A stretch of DNA of 33,850 nucleotides, taken from JANQEA01 sp964530075 (GTDB taxonomy: Bacteria > Bipolaricaulota > Bipolaricaulia > UBA7950 > UBA9294). The position numbers and the translations under genes are program-made. The stretch lies in the NCBI GenBank assembly GCA_964530075.1, contig CAZGXU010000022.1, forward strand, positions 1-33,850, written 5' to 3'. Below, in pieces: positions 23,748 to 30,746 of the stretch (position 1 is the first letter of the stretch; each line of letters starts with the position of its first letter). The notes beneath the pieces are model-generated. The model did not search any database and was not told the DNA's origin. It saw only the letters and a program-made list of their open reading frames with translations.

Positions 23748-26168
23748 ATGTACGATCGATTCTCGCGGGAGTCGATGGAGATCATCGCGATCGCGCAGGA
23801 GGAGGCCGAAGGCTGGCGGCACAGTTACGTCGGCACGGAGCACCTCCTCCTCGCGTTCCTCAAGATTACCGACAGCGAGGTCTATCGCTTCCTCACGTCG
23901 AACGGCGTGACCTACGACAAGGTCGGCACCCTTCTCGAAGAGGAGAAGGAACGCGGCGAGGTGCGGCTCTCCGCCGACGACCTGGAACCGACTCCGCGGC
24001 TGAAGCGGGTCATGAAGATCAGCTTCGAGGAGGCGCGTCGGGCGGGGTTGAACACGATCCGGCCGGAACACCTCCTGATGGGGTTGCTTCGCGAAGGGGA
24101 AGGGACCGGCGCAGTGCTCCTCCATCACTTCGGCATCGATCTGAACAAGGCGCGCGGGTACTTCCTCCCCCCGGGCGGGATCGGGATGGCGGTCCGGACG
24201 GCCCGTCGAGGGTCCCAACGGAAGGGGGACGTGTCCGAGTTCGGACGCAACCTGGTCGAGGAGGCGATGGCCGGGAACCTCGACCCGGTGATCGGCCGCG
24301 AGGAGGAGATGGAGCGGATCATCCAAACCCTCACCCGTCGGCGGAAGAACAACCCCGCGTTGATCGGCGAGTCGGGTGTCGGGAAGACCGCCGTCGTCGA
24401 GGGACTCGCCCAGCGAATCGCGAATGGAGACGTGCCGGCCCTCCTCCGGTCGAAGGAGATCATCGAACTCGATATGGCGTCGGTCGTCGCGGGAACGAAG
24501 TACCGCGGCGAGTTCGAGCAGCGGCTGAAGGCGCTGATCAACAAGGTCGCCGAAGAGGACAACGTGATCCTGTTCATCGACGAGCTCCAGACCGTGGTCG
24601 GTGCCGGGGGTGCGGAGGGGGCGATCGACGCGTCGTCGATCCTCAAGCCGCCCCTCGCCTCCGGCGCGATCCAATGTATCGGGACGGCGACCCTCGACGA
24701 GTATCGGAAGTCGGTCGAGAAGGACCCGGCCTTGAAGCGCCGGTTCAAGACGATCTACGTCGAAGAGCCGACAGTCGAGGAGACCGTGAAGATCTTGAAA
24801 GGGCTTCGTCCGCAATACGAGCGGCACCACGGCGTCAAGGTGACCGACGACGCGCTCCAGCAGGCGGCGCGCCTGTCCGACCGCTACGTCACCGACCAGT
24901 TCCTCCCCGACAAGGCGATCGACCTGATCGACGAGACGGCGGCCCGGATCAAGCTCCAACGGGCCCGTGTCCCCGACGAGGCGCGAGAGCTGATGGAAGA
25001 AGTCGACGGCCTCGACGAGCAGGAACGGGACGCGGTCTCCGCGCAGGACTACGAGACGGCGGCCCGCCTCCGCGATCGCAAGACGGAACTGGTCACGCGG
25101 ATCGAGGAGCTGAGCGAGACCGCGTACCAGGGGAACGAGCTTCAGGTGACCGGCCGGGAGATCGCGCAGATGGTCGCGATGTGGACCGGCGTCCCGATCG
25201 GACACGTCCAGGAGGAGGAGACCGCCCGGATGGTCAGCATGGAGGAGAAGGTCCACGAGCGGCTGATCGCGCAGGACGAGGCGGTCCGCGCCGTCTCCCG
25301 CTCGATCCGCCGCGCCTACGCCGGGGTGAAGAACCCGAGGCGTCCGGTCGGGGTGTTCATGTTCCTCGGGCCGACCGGCGTGGGGAAGACCGAGCTCTCG
25401 AAGACGCTGGCCGAGTTCCTGTTCGGCGACGAGGACGCCCTGATCCGCGTCGACATGTCCGAGTACATGGAGCGGTTCTCCGTCTCCCGCCTGACCGGCG
25501 CCCCGCCGGGCTACGTCGGGTACGAGGAGGCGGGGGAATTGACGGAGAAGGTCCGTCATCGACCGTACTCGGTTGTCCTGTTCGACGAGATCGAGAAGGC
25601 GCACCGCGACGTGTTCAACATCCTCCTCCAGGTGATGGAGGACGGGATCCTCACCGATTCGCAGGGGCGACGCGTCGACTTCCGGAACACGGTTCTCATC
25701 ATGACGTCGAACGTCGGCAGCGAGCTGATCACCGATCGCGGGACGCTCGGGTTCAGCGATCAGGACGAGACCTCCGAGGAGTCGTACCAGGACATGAAGT
25801 CCCGGGTGACCGGCGAGGTGCGGAAGGTCTTCCGTCCCGAGTTTCTCAACCGTCTCGACGACATCATCGTCTTCCATCAGCTGAACCGCGATCAGGTCCG
25901 CGAGATCGCCGATCTGATGGTCCGCGAGCTGGCGCAGCGGCTCGTGGAAGAGCGCGAGATCGCGCTCGCCCTCGACGACTCGGCGTGGAAGCTGCTGATC
26001 GAGCAGGGGTACGACCCGAAGTACGGGGCGCGCCCGATGCGCCGCACGATCGAGCGGTTGATCGAGAACCCGATCTCCGAAAAGATCCTCCTCGGCAACT
26101 TCCCGTCCGGCTCCACGGTCACGGCGACCGCCGACGGGGAGGAGTTCCGGTTCGAAGAGACCGGTTGA
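23748..26168 (+). CDS. clpC: ATP-dependent Clp protease ATPase subunit ClpC
   Basis: 806 residues. Two N-terminal Clp repeats (1-145). AAA-1 has Walker A GESGVGKT (207-214) and Walker B ILFIDE (274-279). A UVR motif in the middle domain (about 414-448, AQDYETAARLRDRK) marks it as ClpC rather than ClpA or ClpB. AAA-2 has Walker A GPTGVGKT (541-548) and Walker B VVLFDEIEKAH (609-619). LGF at 667-669 is the probable ClpP-docking tripeptide. It unfolds proteins for ClpP. In AAA-1 the usual DEIH after Walker B is DELQ, and ALERRF is ALKRRF (329-333). ctsR and mcsAB are not upstream, but radA follows as in the classic clpC-radA order. The ATG has GGAGGAGG upstream. Confidence 0.95.
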   Translation: MYDRFSRESMEIIAIAQEEAEGWRHSYVGTEHLLLAFLKITDSEVYRFLTSNGVTYDKVGTLLEEEKERGEVRLSADDLEPTPRLKRVMKISFEEARRAGLNTIRPEHLLMGLLREGEGTGAVLLHHFGIDLNKARGYFLPPGGIGMAVRTARRGSQRKGDVSEFGRNLVEEAMAGNLDPVIGREEEMERIIQTLTRRRKNNPALIGESGVGKTAVVEGLAQRIANGDVPALLRSKEIIELDMASVVAGTKYRGEFEQRLKALINKVAEEDNVILFIDELQTVVGAGGAEGAIDASSILKPPLASGAIQCIGTATLDEYRKSVEKDPALKRRFKTIYVEEPTVEETVKILKGLRPQYERHHGVKVTDDALQQAARLSDRYVTDQFLPDKAIDLIDETAARIKLQRARVPDEARELMEEVDGLDEQERDAVSAQDYETAARLRDRKTELVTRIEELSETAYQGNELQVTGREIAQMVAMWTGVPIGHVQEEETARMVSMEEKVHERLIAQDEAVRAVSRSIRRAYAGVKNPRRPVGVFMFLGPTGVGKTELSKTLAEFLFGDEDALIRVDMSEYMERFSVSRLTGAPPGYVGYEEAGELTEKVRHRPYSVVLFDEIEKAHRDVFNILLQVMEDGILTDSQGRRVDFRNTVLIMTSNVGSELITDRGTLGFSDQDETSEESYQDMKSRVTGEVRKVFRPEFLNRLDDIIVFHQLNRDQVREIADLMVRELAQRLVEEREIALALDDSAWKLLIEQGYDPKYGARPMRRTIERLIENPISEKILLGNFPSGSTVTATADGEEFRFEETG

Positions 26169-26169
26169 C

Positions 26170-27516
26170 ATGCCGTTCCTCTGCTCCGAGTGCGGGTATC
26201 GATCGATCAAGTGGTTCGGCCGATGCCCGAGCTGCGGCGCGTGGGACTCCTTCTCCGAAGACCGGCCGTCGAGCGATGAGCCGGTTGAGGCCGCGTCCTG
26301 GCTCGGCGAGGAGCTCCGATCGATCGACCGGGTCGACCTGACCGACATCGAGCGCCTGACGACCGGAATGGAGGAGTTCGACCGGCTCCTCGGCGGCGGA
26401 CTGATCCCCGGCGGCGTGATCCTGTTCGGCGGCGAACCGGGAATCGGGAAGTCGACCCTCCTGCTGCAGATCGCGGAGCTCGTCGCCCGCCGCTACGGGA
26501 ACGTGCTCTACGCCTCCGGCGAGGAATCGGAGGGTCAGGTCAAGCTCCGGGCGAGCCGAATCGGCGTCGACAGCGAGCGCCTGTACGTCCTGTCCGAGCA
26601 GTCCCTGGCGCGGATCACCGCCGCGGTCGAGCGGATCTCTCCGATCGTGACGATCGTCGATTCGATCCAGACGACCGTCGACGAGCGGGCCGCGGGAGAG
26701 GCGGGGAGCCTTCGGCAGCTCCGCGAGGCGTCGAGCGAGCTGATCCGGCGGGCCAAGTCGAGGAGGATGGCGACGTTCCTCGTCGGGCACATCACCAAGG
26801 GGGGCGCGTTCGCCGGGCCGAAGTCGGTCGAGCACCTCGTCGATGTCGCCGTCTACCTGGAGGGGAGCCGCGGGGAGGACATCCGGATCCTTCGCTCGGT
26901 GAAGAACCGGTTCGGCGCGACGAACGAGGTCGCCGTCTTCCGGATGACCCCCGAAGGGCTGACCGAGATCGCGGACCCGTCCCGGTTCTTCCTCGACGGC
27001 ATGGAGAAGGAGCCGAGGCCGGGGACGGCCGTCGTACCGATCCTCGAGGGGACGCGGCCGATCCTCGTCGAGATGCAGGCCCTCGTCTCGCCGACCGGGG
27101 GGTACGGGATCCCCCAGCGGCGCTGCACGGGCCTCGACGTGAACCGGGTCCTTCTCCTGCTCGCGGTGATGGAGAAGCACCTGGGGATCCAGGTCGGAGG
27201 GGCCGACGTCTACCTGAGCCTTGCCGGGGGATTGGAGGCGAGGGAGCGCGGGACCGATCTCGGCGTCGTCGCGTCCATTTGTTCGAGCCTCCGCGACCGT
27301 CCGCTACCGGCGCGAACGGCGATCGCCGGCGAGGTCGGGCTGTCGGGAGAGGTTCGCTCCGTCCGGAGGCTGGGCGAGCGGATCCGCGAGGCGGAGAAGA
27401 TGGGAATGGAGCGAATCCTCGTCCCCGGCGTTTCCCGCCCTGCGAAGAAGGGCGGGATCGACGTCGTCGGCGTCGATCGAATCGATCGAGCGATCGAGGA
27501 GATCGGACTGAGGTAG
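26170..27516 (+). CDS. radA: DNA repair protein RadA/Sms
   Basis: 448 residues. An N-terminal C4 zinc finger (Cys5, Cys8, Cys19, Cys22) is followed by a RecA-like ATPase with Walker A GEPGIGKS (88-95), the RadA-specific KNRFG (245-249) and a Lon-protease-like C-terminal domain (about 260-448) lacking the Lon catalytic pair. It drives branch migration during recombination. It starts one base after the clpC stop, so the two are co-transcribed. Confidence 0.96.
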   Translation: MPFLCSECGYRSIKWFGRCPSCGAWDSFSEDRPSSDEPVEAASWLGEELRSIDRVDLTDIERLTTGMEEFDRLLGGGLIPGGVILFGGEPGIGKSTLLLQIAELVARRYGNVLYASGEESEGQVKLRASRIGVDSERLYVLSEQSLARITAAVERISPIVTIVDSIQTTVDERAAGEAGSLRQLREASSELIRRAKSRRMATFLVGHITKGGAFAGPKSVEHLVDVAVYLEGSRGEDIRILRSVKNRFGATNEVAVFRMTPEGLTEIADPSRFFLDGMEKEPRPGTAVVPILEGTRPILVEMQALVSPTGGYGIPQRRCTGLDVNRVLLLLAVMEKHLGIQVGGADVYLSLAGGLEARERGTDLGVVASICSSLRDRPLPARTAIAGEVGLSGEVRSVRRLGERIREAEKMGMERILVPGVSRPAKKGGIDVVGVDRIDRAIEEIGLR

Positions 27517-27525
27517 GAGGGGTCG

Positions 27526-28353
27526 ATGGCCGACAGGCGATGGGAGAGGCTGAGCGAAGCCGCCGCGGCCCTGCGGGATCGGCTCGAGGAGACGCCCGAC
27601 GTGGCGATCACGCTCGGATCGGGCCTGTCCAAGGTGCTCGGGGATCCCGAGGACGGACGGGTCATCCGCGCGGAGGAGATCCCGCACTACCCGCGTCCGA
27701 CGGTCGTGGGCCACGCGGGCGAGCTCTGGGCCGGGCGGATCGAGGGGACGTCGGTTCTCGTCCAGCGAGGCCGGGCACACTTCTACGAAGGCCGCTCCCC
27801 CGATGAGATCGTGTTCGCCACGAGGCTGTTCGCCCTGCTGGGAATCAAGACGCTGATCGTGACCAACGCGTCCGGGGCCGTCCGTCCCGACTTCCGCGCC
27901 GGGGACCTCGTCGTGATCACCGATCACATCAACATGCTCGGCGTCAACCCGCTCCACGGGCCGAACCTCGATCGGCTCGGTCCGCGCTTCCCCGACATGT
28001 CGGCCGCCTACACGCCGCGCCTCCGCCGGTTGGCGGCGGAAGTCGCCGACGCGGAGGGGATCGAGCTGAAAGAGGGCGTCTACGCGGCCGCCCTCGGGCC
28101 ATCGTACGAGACGCCGGCCGAGATCCGCGCGTTCCGGGCGATGGGAGCCGATCTGGTCGGGATGTCGACCGTCCCCGAGGTGATCGCCGCGGCGCACGCG
28201 GGGATGGAGATTCTCGGGATCTCGATCGCCACCAACCTGGCGGCCGGCGTCGATCCGGACGCGACGCTGACCCACGACGAAGTCATCGAGACGACCGATC
28301 GAAAGGGGTCGGAGATGCGGCGCCTTCTGCTCGGCATCATCGCACGACTCTGA
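27526..28353 (+). CDS. Purine nucleoside phosphorylase (trimeric PNP family)
   Basis: 275 residues. Family motifs: ITLGSGLSKVL with the phosphate-binding Ser, GRAHFYEG, TNASGAVRPDF, GPSYETPAEIRAFRAMGADLVGMSTVPE, and ATNLAAG with the purine-contacting Asn. It cleaves purine nucleosides with phosphate to free base and ribose-1-phosphate. The ribosome site TAGGAGGGG includes the radA stop, indicating the same operon. It ends in a short convergent gap with the zinc-ribbon/ACT gene. Confidence 0.94.
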   Translation: MADRRWERLSEAAAALRDRLEETPDVAITLGSGLSKVLGDPEDGRVIRAEEIPHYPRPTVVGHAGELWAGRIEGTSVLVQRGRAHFYEGRSPDEIVFATRLFALLGIKTLIVTNASGAVRPDFRAGDLVVITDHINMLGVNPLHGPNLDRLGPRFPDMSAAYTPRLRRLAAEVADAEGIELKEGVYAAALGPSYETPAEIRAFRAMGADLVGMSTVPEVIAAAHAGMEILGISIATNLAAGVDPDATLTHDEVIETTDRKGSEMRRLLLGIIARL

Positions 28354-28375
28354 CGGGATCCGGCGGAAGCCCGTC
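28352..28375. terminator. Bidirectional hairpin over two convergent stop codons
   Basis: GACGGG (28352-28357) and CCCGTC (28370-28375) pair across the 21-base gap between the phosphorylase and the zinc-ribbon/ACT gene, and include bases of both stop codons. Confidence 0.5.
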
Positions 28376-28701
28376 TACTCCAGGACCGCGAGGTCGGGGA
28401 GGACCTTCCCGGCGGTCGCCCGCTGAACACTGGGGATCTTGAGCGCCTCGTCGCGCTGCTCGGTCGAGAAGAGGACGCGTGCGTCTCCACCGCATCGGGA
28501 GATGATCCGGAGTGCGGTCACGTTGATCTCCTTCTCGGCGAGCTTGACCAGGAACTCCGCCAGGCCGCCGGGGCGATCCGGCACCACGGCGAGCAGGCAT
28601 CCGTCGATGGCGATCATCTTCTCGCCGCAGGCCTTGCAGACGGCTTCGTCGTTCGGACCGACGGCGACCTCGCAGCATGCGGGGCAGAGGAACTTCTTCA
28701 T
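28375..28701 (-). CDS. Small zinc-ribbon plus ACT domain protein, possible amino-acid sensor
   Basis: 108 residues. Cys6-x2-Cys9 and Cys22-x2-Cys25 form a short zinc ribbon (CPACCEVAVG and CKACGEK). Residues 34-100 read as an ACT domain: CLLAVVPDRPGGLAEFLVKLAEKEINV is the typical strand-helix start with the Asp-Arg-Pro-Gly-Gly turn, then a VLFSTE strand. ACT domains bind amino acids and regulate enzymes or transcription. I do not recognise a named protein with this pairing. It is transcribed alone, divergent from the glutamate-synthase-like gene, across a region with large palindromes. The ATG at 28701 follows GAGGTCGAGAG; the frame continues upstream without homology. Confidence 0.75.
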   Translation of the reverse strand: MKKFLCPACCEVAVGPNDEAVCKACGEKMIAIDGCLLAVVPDRPGGLAEFLVKLAEKEINVTALRIISRCGGDARVLFSTEQRDEALKIPSVQRATAGKVLPDLAVLE

Positions 28702-28792
28702 CTCTCGACCTCCTGGCACGAAGGTATCCCACCGGGCAGTCCCCGTCAAACGACGCCGATCGTCGATTGAGCACCGCGTTCCGGCGGCCTCT

Positions 28793-28844
28793 CTTCTCGC
28801 CTTCGTCGCGAGAAGTTGTCTTAATATTTGAGACAATTTCTCGC
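28793..28844. repeat. Overlapping inverted repeats with a shared arm, probable operator or alternative-stem switch
   Basis: Three related arms: CTTCTCGC (28793-28800), GCGAGAAG (28808-28815) and TTTCTCGC (28837-28844). Arms 1 and 2 form a perfect 8-bp stem with a 7-base loop. Arm 2 extended (GCGAGAAGTTGTCT, 28808-28821) pairs with arm 3 extended (AGACAATTTCTCGC, 28831-28844) over 14 bp with a single G-T pair and an AT-rich 9-base centre (TAATATTTG). The two structures are mutually exclusive. Confidence 0.75.
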
Positions 28845-28857
28845 CCAGAACCACACC

Positions 28858-28908
28858 TTGAGACTCCTCAGTCCGGCTGCTAAAGTCTCGTGGGCGCGAA
28901 AGGCGCCC
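28858..28908 (+). promoter_or_regulatory. Promoter of the glutamate-synthase-like gene with hairpin at +1
   Basis: TTGAGA (28858-28863), 17 bases, TAAAGT (28881-28886) preceded by TG-c. Predicted +1 near 28893 coincides with a GGGCGC-GAAAG-GCGCCC stem-loop (28892-28908). In the DNA this stem sits inside a longer imperfect palindrome (28879-28919, outer arms GCTAAA / TTTAGC) that also covers the -10. Confidence 0.65.
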
Positions 28909-28944
28909 GCAGATTTAGCGAAACCTCTCAAGCAGGAGGACAGA

Positions 28945-30519
28945 ATGACCCTATCCAGGCCGAACGCAAGTGCGGCAACGCAGACGCGACGGCGTGTGGA
29001 GAGCTACTCTCCGATGAGCGGCCTCTGCGCCACATGTATCGACGGATGTCCCGGTCTCTGCGAAGTCGGGATGTCGTCCTACCGCGGCACCGAGGTGATC
29101 TACCCCCAACCGTTCGGGAAGGTCACTGCGGGCGCGGAAAAGCAGTACCCATACGACTTCTCGTACATCAACATCATGGGGACCGCCGTCGGGGCCGTCG
29201 GGATCGAGGCCGACAGCGACGTGGCCGTCTTTCCGAACGTTGATCTCGAGACGAGGATCGGCCGCGATGGCTCGATCAAGATGCGCCTCCCATGGCTCGT
29301 TGCCGGACTCGGCTCGACCAAGGTCGCCAAGAACAACTGGGACGGCCTCGCGATCGGAACGGCGATCAGCGGGGTCCCCCTGACGATCGGTGAGAACGTC
29401 TGCGGGATGGACCCCGAGTCGACGATCGAGAACGGCAAGGTCGTCCGATCGCCCGACATGGAGTACCGCGTCAAGACCTATCAGAAGTGGCAGAGCGAGG
29501 GGTACGGCGCGGTCATCGTTCAGGCGAACGTCGAGGACACGCGGCTCGGCGTGCAGGAGTACGCGATCCGCGAGCTCGGCGTCGAAGCCGTCGAGCTCAA
29601 ATGGGGTCAGGGGGCGAAGGACATCGGCGGTGAGGTCAAGCTGGACACCCTCGAGCGCGCGCTCCAGCTCTACGAGCGCGGCTACGTCGTCGTCCCGAAC
29701 CCGACCGAACCGACTGTCCAGGCCGCGTTCAAGGCGGGCGCCATCTGCGAGTTCGAGCGCCATTCCCGGCTCGGCATGGTGGACCGGGATTCGTTCTTCG
29801 CTCGCGTCCAGGAGCTCCGCGACGCCGGCGCGAAGTACGTCTCGCTGAAGACGGGTGCCTATCGACCGGCCGACCTCGCGCGGGCCGTCCGCTGGGCCTG
29901 CGAGGCCGAAGTCGACCTCCTCACGGTCGATGGAGCCGGCGGCGGGACGGGGATGAGCCCGTGGCCGATGATGAATGAGTGGGGGATTCCGACCCTCGAG
30001 ATCGAGACCCTCCTGTTCCGGTACCTCGAAAAGATGAAGGCCAAGGGGGTGTACATCCCGCCCGCGGCTATCGCCGGCGGGTTCTCGCTCGAGGACCACG
30101 TCTTCAAGGGGCTCGCCCTCGGCGCTCCCTACGTCAAGGCCGTCGCCCAGGCCCGATCGCCGCTGACCGCCTGCATGGTAGGCAAGACGGTCGGCGGGAT
30201 GATCAAAGCCGGCAAGGGAAAAATCGTCGAGACGTACGGCAAGGCCGTCGAGGAGGTCTTCATCCTCGCCGAGGAGCTGAAGGCCAAGTACGGCAATGAG
30301 ACGTTCAAGGAGATCCCGACGAGCGCGATCGGTCTGTACACGTACTACCAGCGCGTCGCTCAGGGGCTCCGTCAACTGATGGCCGGTCAGCGCAAGTTTG
30401 CGCTCGAGCACGTCACGCGCGACGACATCGCGGCCCTCACGCCCGAGGTTGCCGAGCTGACGGGCATCAACTACATCATGGACGTCGACAGGGAAGAGGT
30501 CGAGAAGATCCTCGGTTAG
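28945..30519 (+). CDS. Stand-alone FMN-binding glutamate synthase domain protein
   Basis: 524 residues. A cysteine cluster, Cys28-x2-Cys31-x3-Cys35-x3-Cys39 (CATCIDGCPGLC), precedes a Glu_synthase-type FMN barrel: PWLVAGLGSTKVAKNNWDG, VELKWGQGAKDIGGE, YVSLKTGAYRP, VDGAGGGTGMSP (the FMN phosphate-site Gly block) and AGGFSLEDHVFKGLALGAPYVK. It lacks the glutaminase domain and the GXGXG domain of full GltB. Such proteins are annotated as FMN-binding glutamate synthase family; they may form glutamate from 2-oxoglutarate with ammonia or a partner, or oxidise another substrate. The following gene is glutamate dehydrogenase. The ATG is set by GGAGGACAGA. Confidence 0.85.
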   Translation: MTLSRPNASAATQTRRRVESYSPMSGLCATCIDGCPGLCEVGMSSYRGTEVIYPQPFGKVTAGAEKQYPYDFSYINIMGTAVGAVGIEADSDVAVFPNVDLETRIGRDGSIKMRLPWLVAGLGSTKVAKNNWDGLAIGTAISGVPLTIGENVCGMDPESTIENGKVVRSPDMEYRVKTYQKWQSEGYGAVIVQANVEDTRLGVQEYAIRELGVEAVELKWGQGAKDIGGEVKLDTLERALQLYERGYVVVPNPTEPTVQAAFKAGAICEFERHSRLGMVDRDSFFARVQELRDAGAKYVSLKTGAYRPADLARAVRWACEAEVDLLTVDGAGGGTGMSPWPMMNEWGIPTLEIETLLFRYLEKMKAKGVYIPPAAIAGGFSLEDHVFKGLALGAPYVKAVAQARSPLTACMVGKTVGGMIKAGKGKIVETYGKAVEEVFILAEELKAKYGNETFKEIPTSAIGLYTYYQRVAQGLRQLMAGQRKFALEHVTRDDIAALTPEVAELTGINYIMDVDREEVEKILG

Positions 30520-30558
30520 CCTTTCCGAAGCGTACCTTCGAGCGGGTCGCGCTGGCCT

Positions 30559-30591
30559 CCCGGTTTCCGCGCGCGGAGGGGGAACTCCGGG
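30559..30591 (+). terminator. Hairpin after the glutamate-synthase-like gene
   Basis: Arms CCCGG-t-TTCC (30559-30668 region, 30559-30568) and GGAA-ct-CCGGG (30581-30591) pair over nine positions around a GC-rich loop. It begins 40 bases after the stop. No T-tract. Confidence 0.4.
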
Positions 30592-30641
30592 GCCTCGATC
30601 GGAGCTCGATTCCGACGCGCAGGGCCTTCATTCCGCTGTCG

Positions 30642-30716
30642 TTGCGGCCCAAGCGCAGCCTGGTATAATGGCCCCGCCGTTCGGCAGCGACTTCGGTCGC
30701 GGCAAGGCCGAATGGC
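30642..30716 (+). promoter_or_regulatory. Glutamate dehydrogenase promoter with two-tier UUCG hairpin at +1
   Basis: TTGCGG (30642-30647), 16 bases, a perfect TATAAT (30664-30669) with TG-g in front. The predicted +1 at 30676 is the first base of an outer stem GCCGTTCGGC (30676-30685) with GCCGAATGGC (30707-30716). Inside it is GCGAC-TTCG-GTCGC (30687-30700), a cUUCGg tetraloop hairpin. Confidence 0.75.
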
Positions 30717-30746
30717 CTATTTCTAGGGCACTTGGAGGCAACGCAG

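Noticed and set aside
23484..26348. A 954-residue open frame antisense to clpC, and similar long antisense frames over hisS, ribBA, yidC, mnmE and nrdD
   Set aside because: They are low-complexity Arg-, Asp-, Glu- and Leu-rich translations typical of shadows in GC-rich coding DNA, with no domain match and no ribosome sites.
28879..28919. A long leader riboswitch built on the 41-base imperfect palindrome before the glutamate-synthase-like gene
   Set aside because: The outer arms overlap the well-formed extended -10 (TAAAGT), so only the inner GGGCGC/GCGCCC stem would be in the transcript from that promoter. It does not match a known glutamine or other riboswitch.
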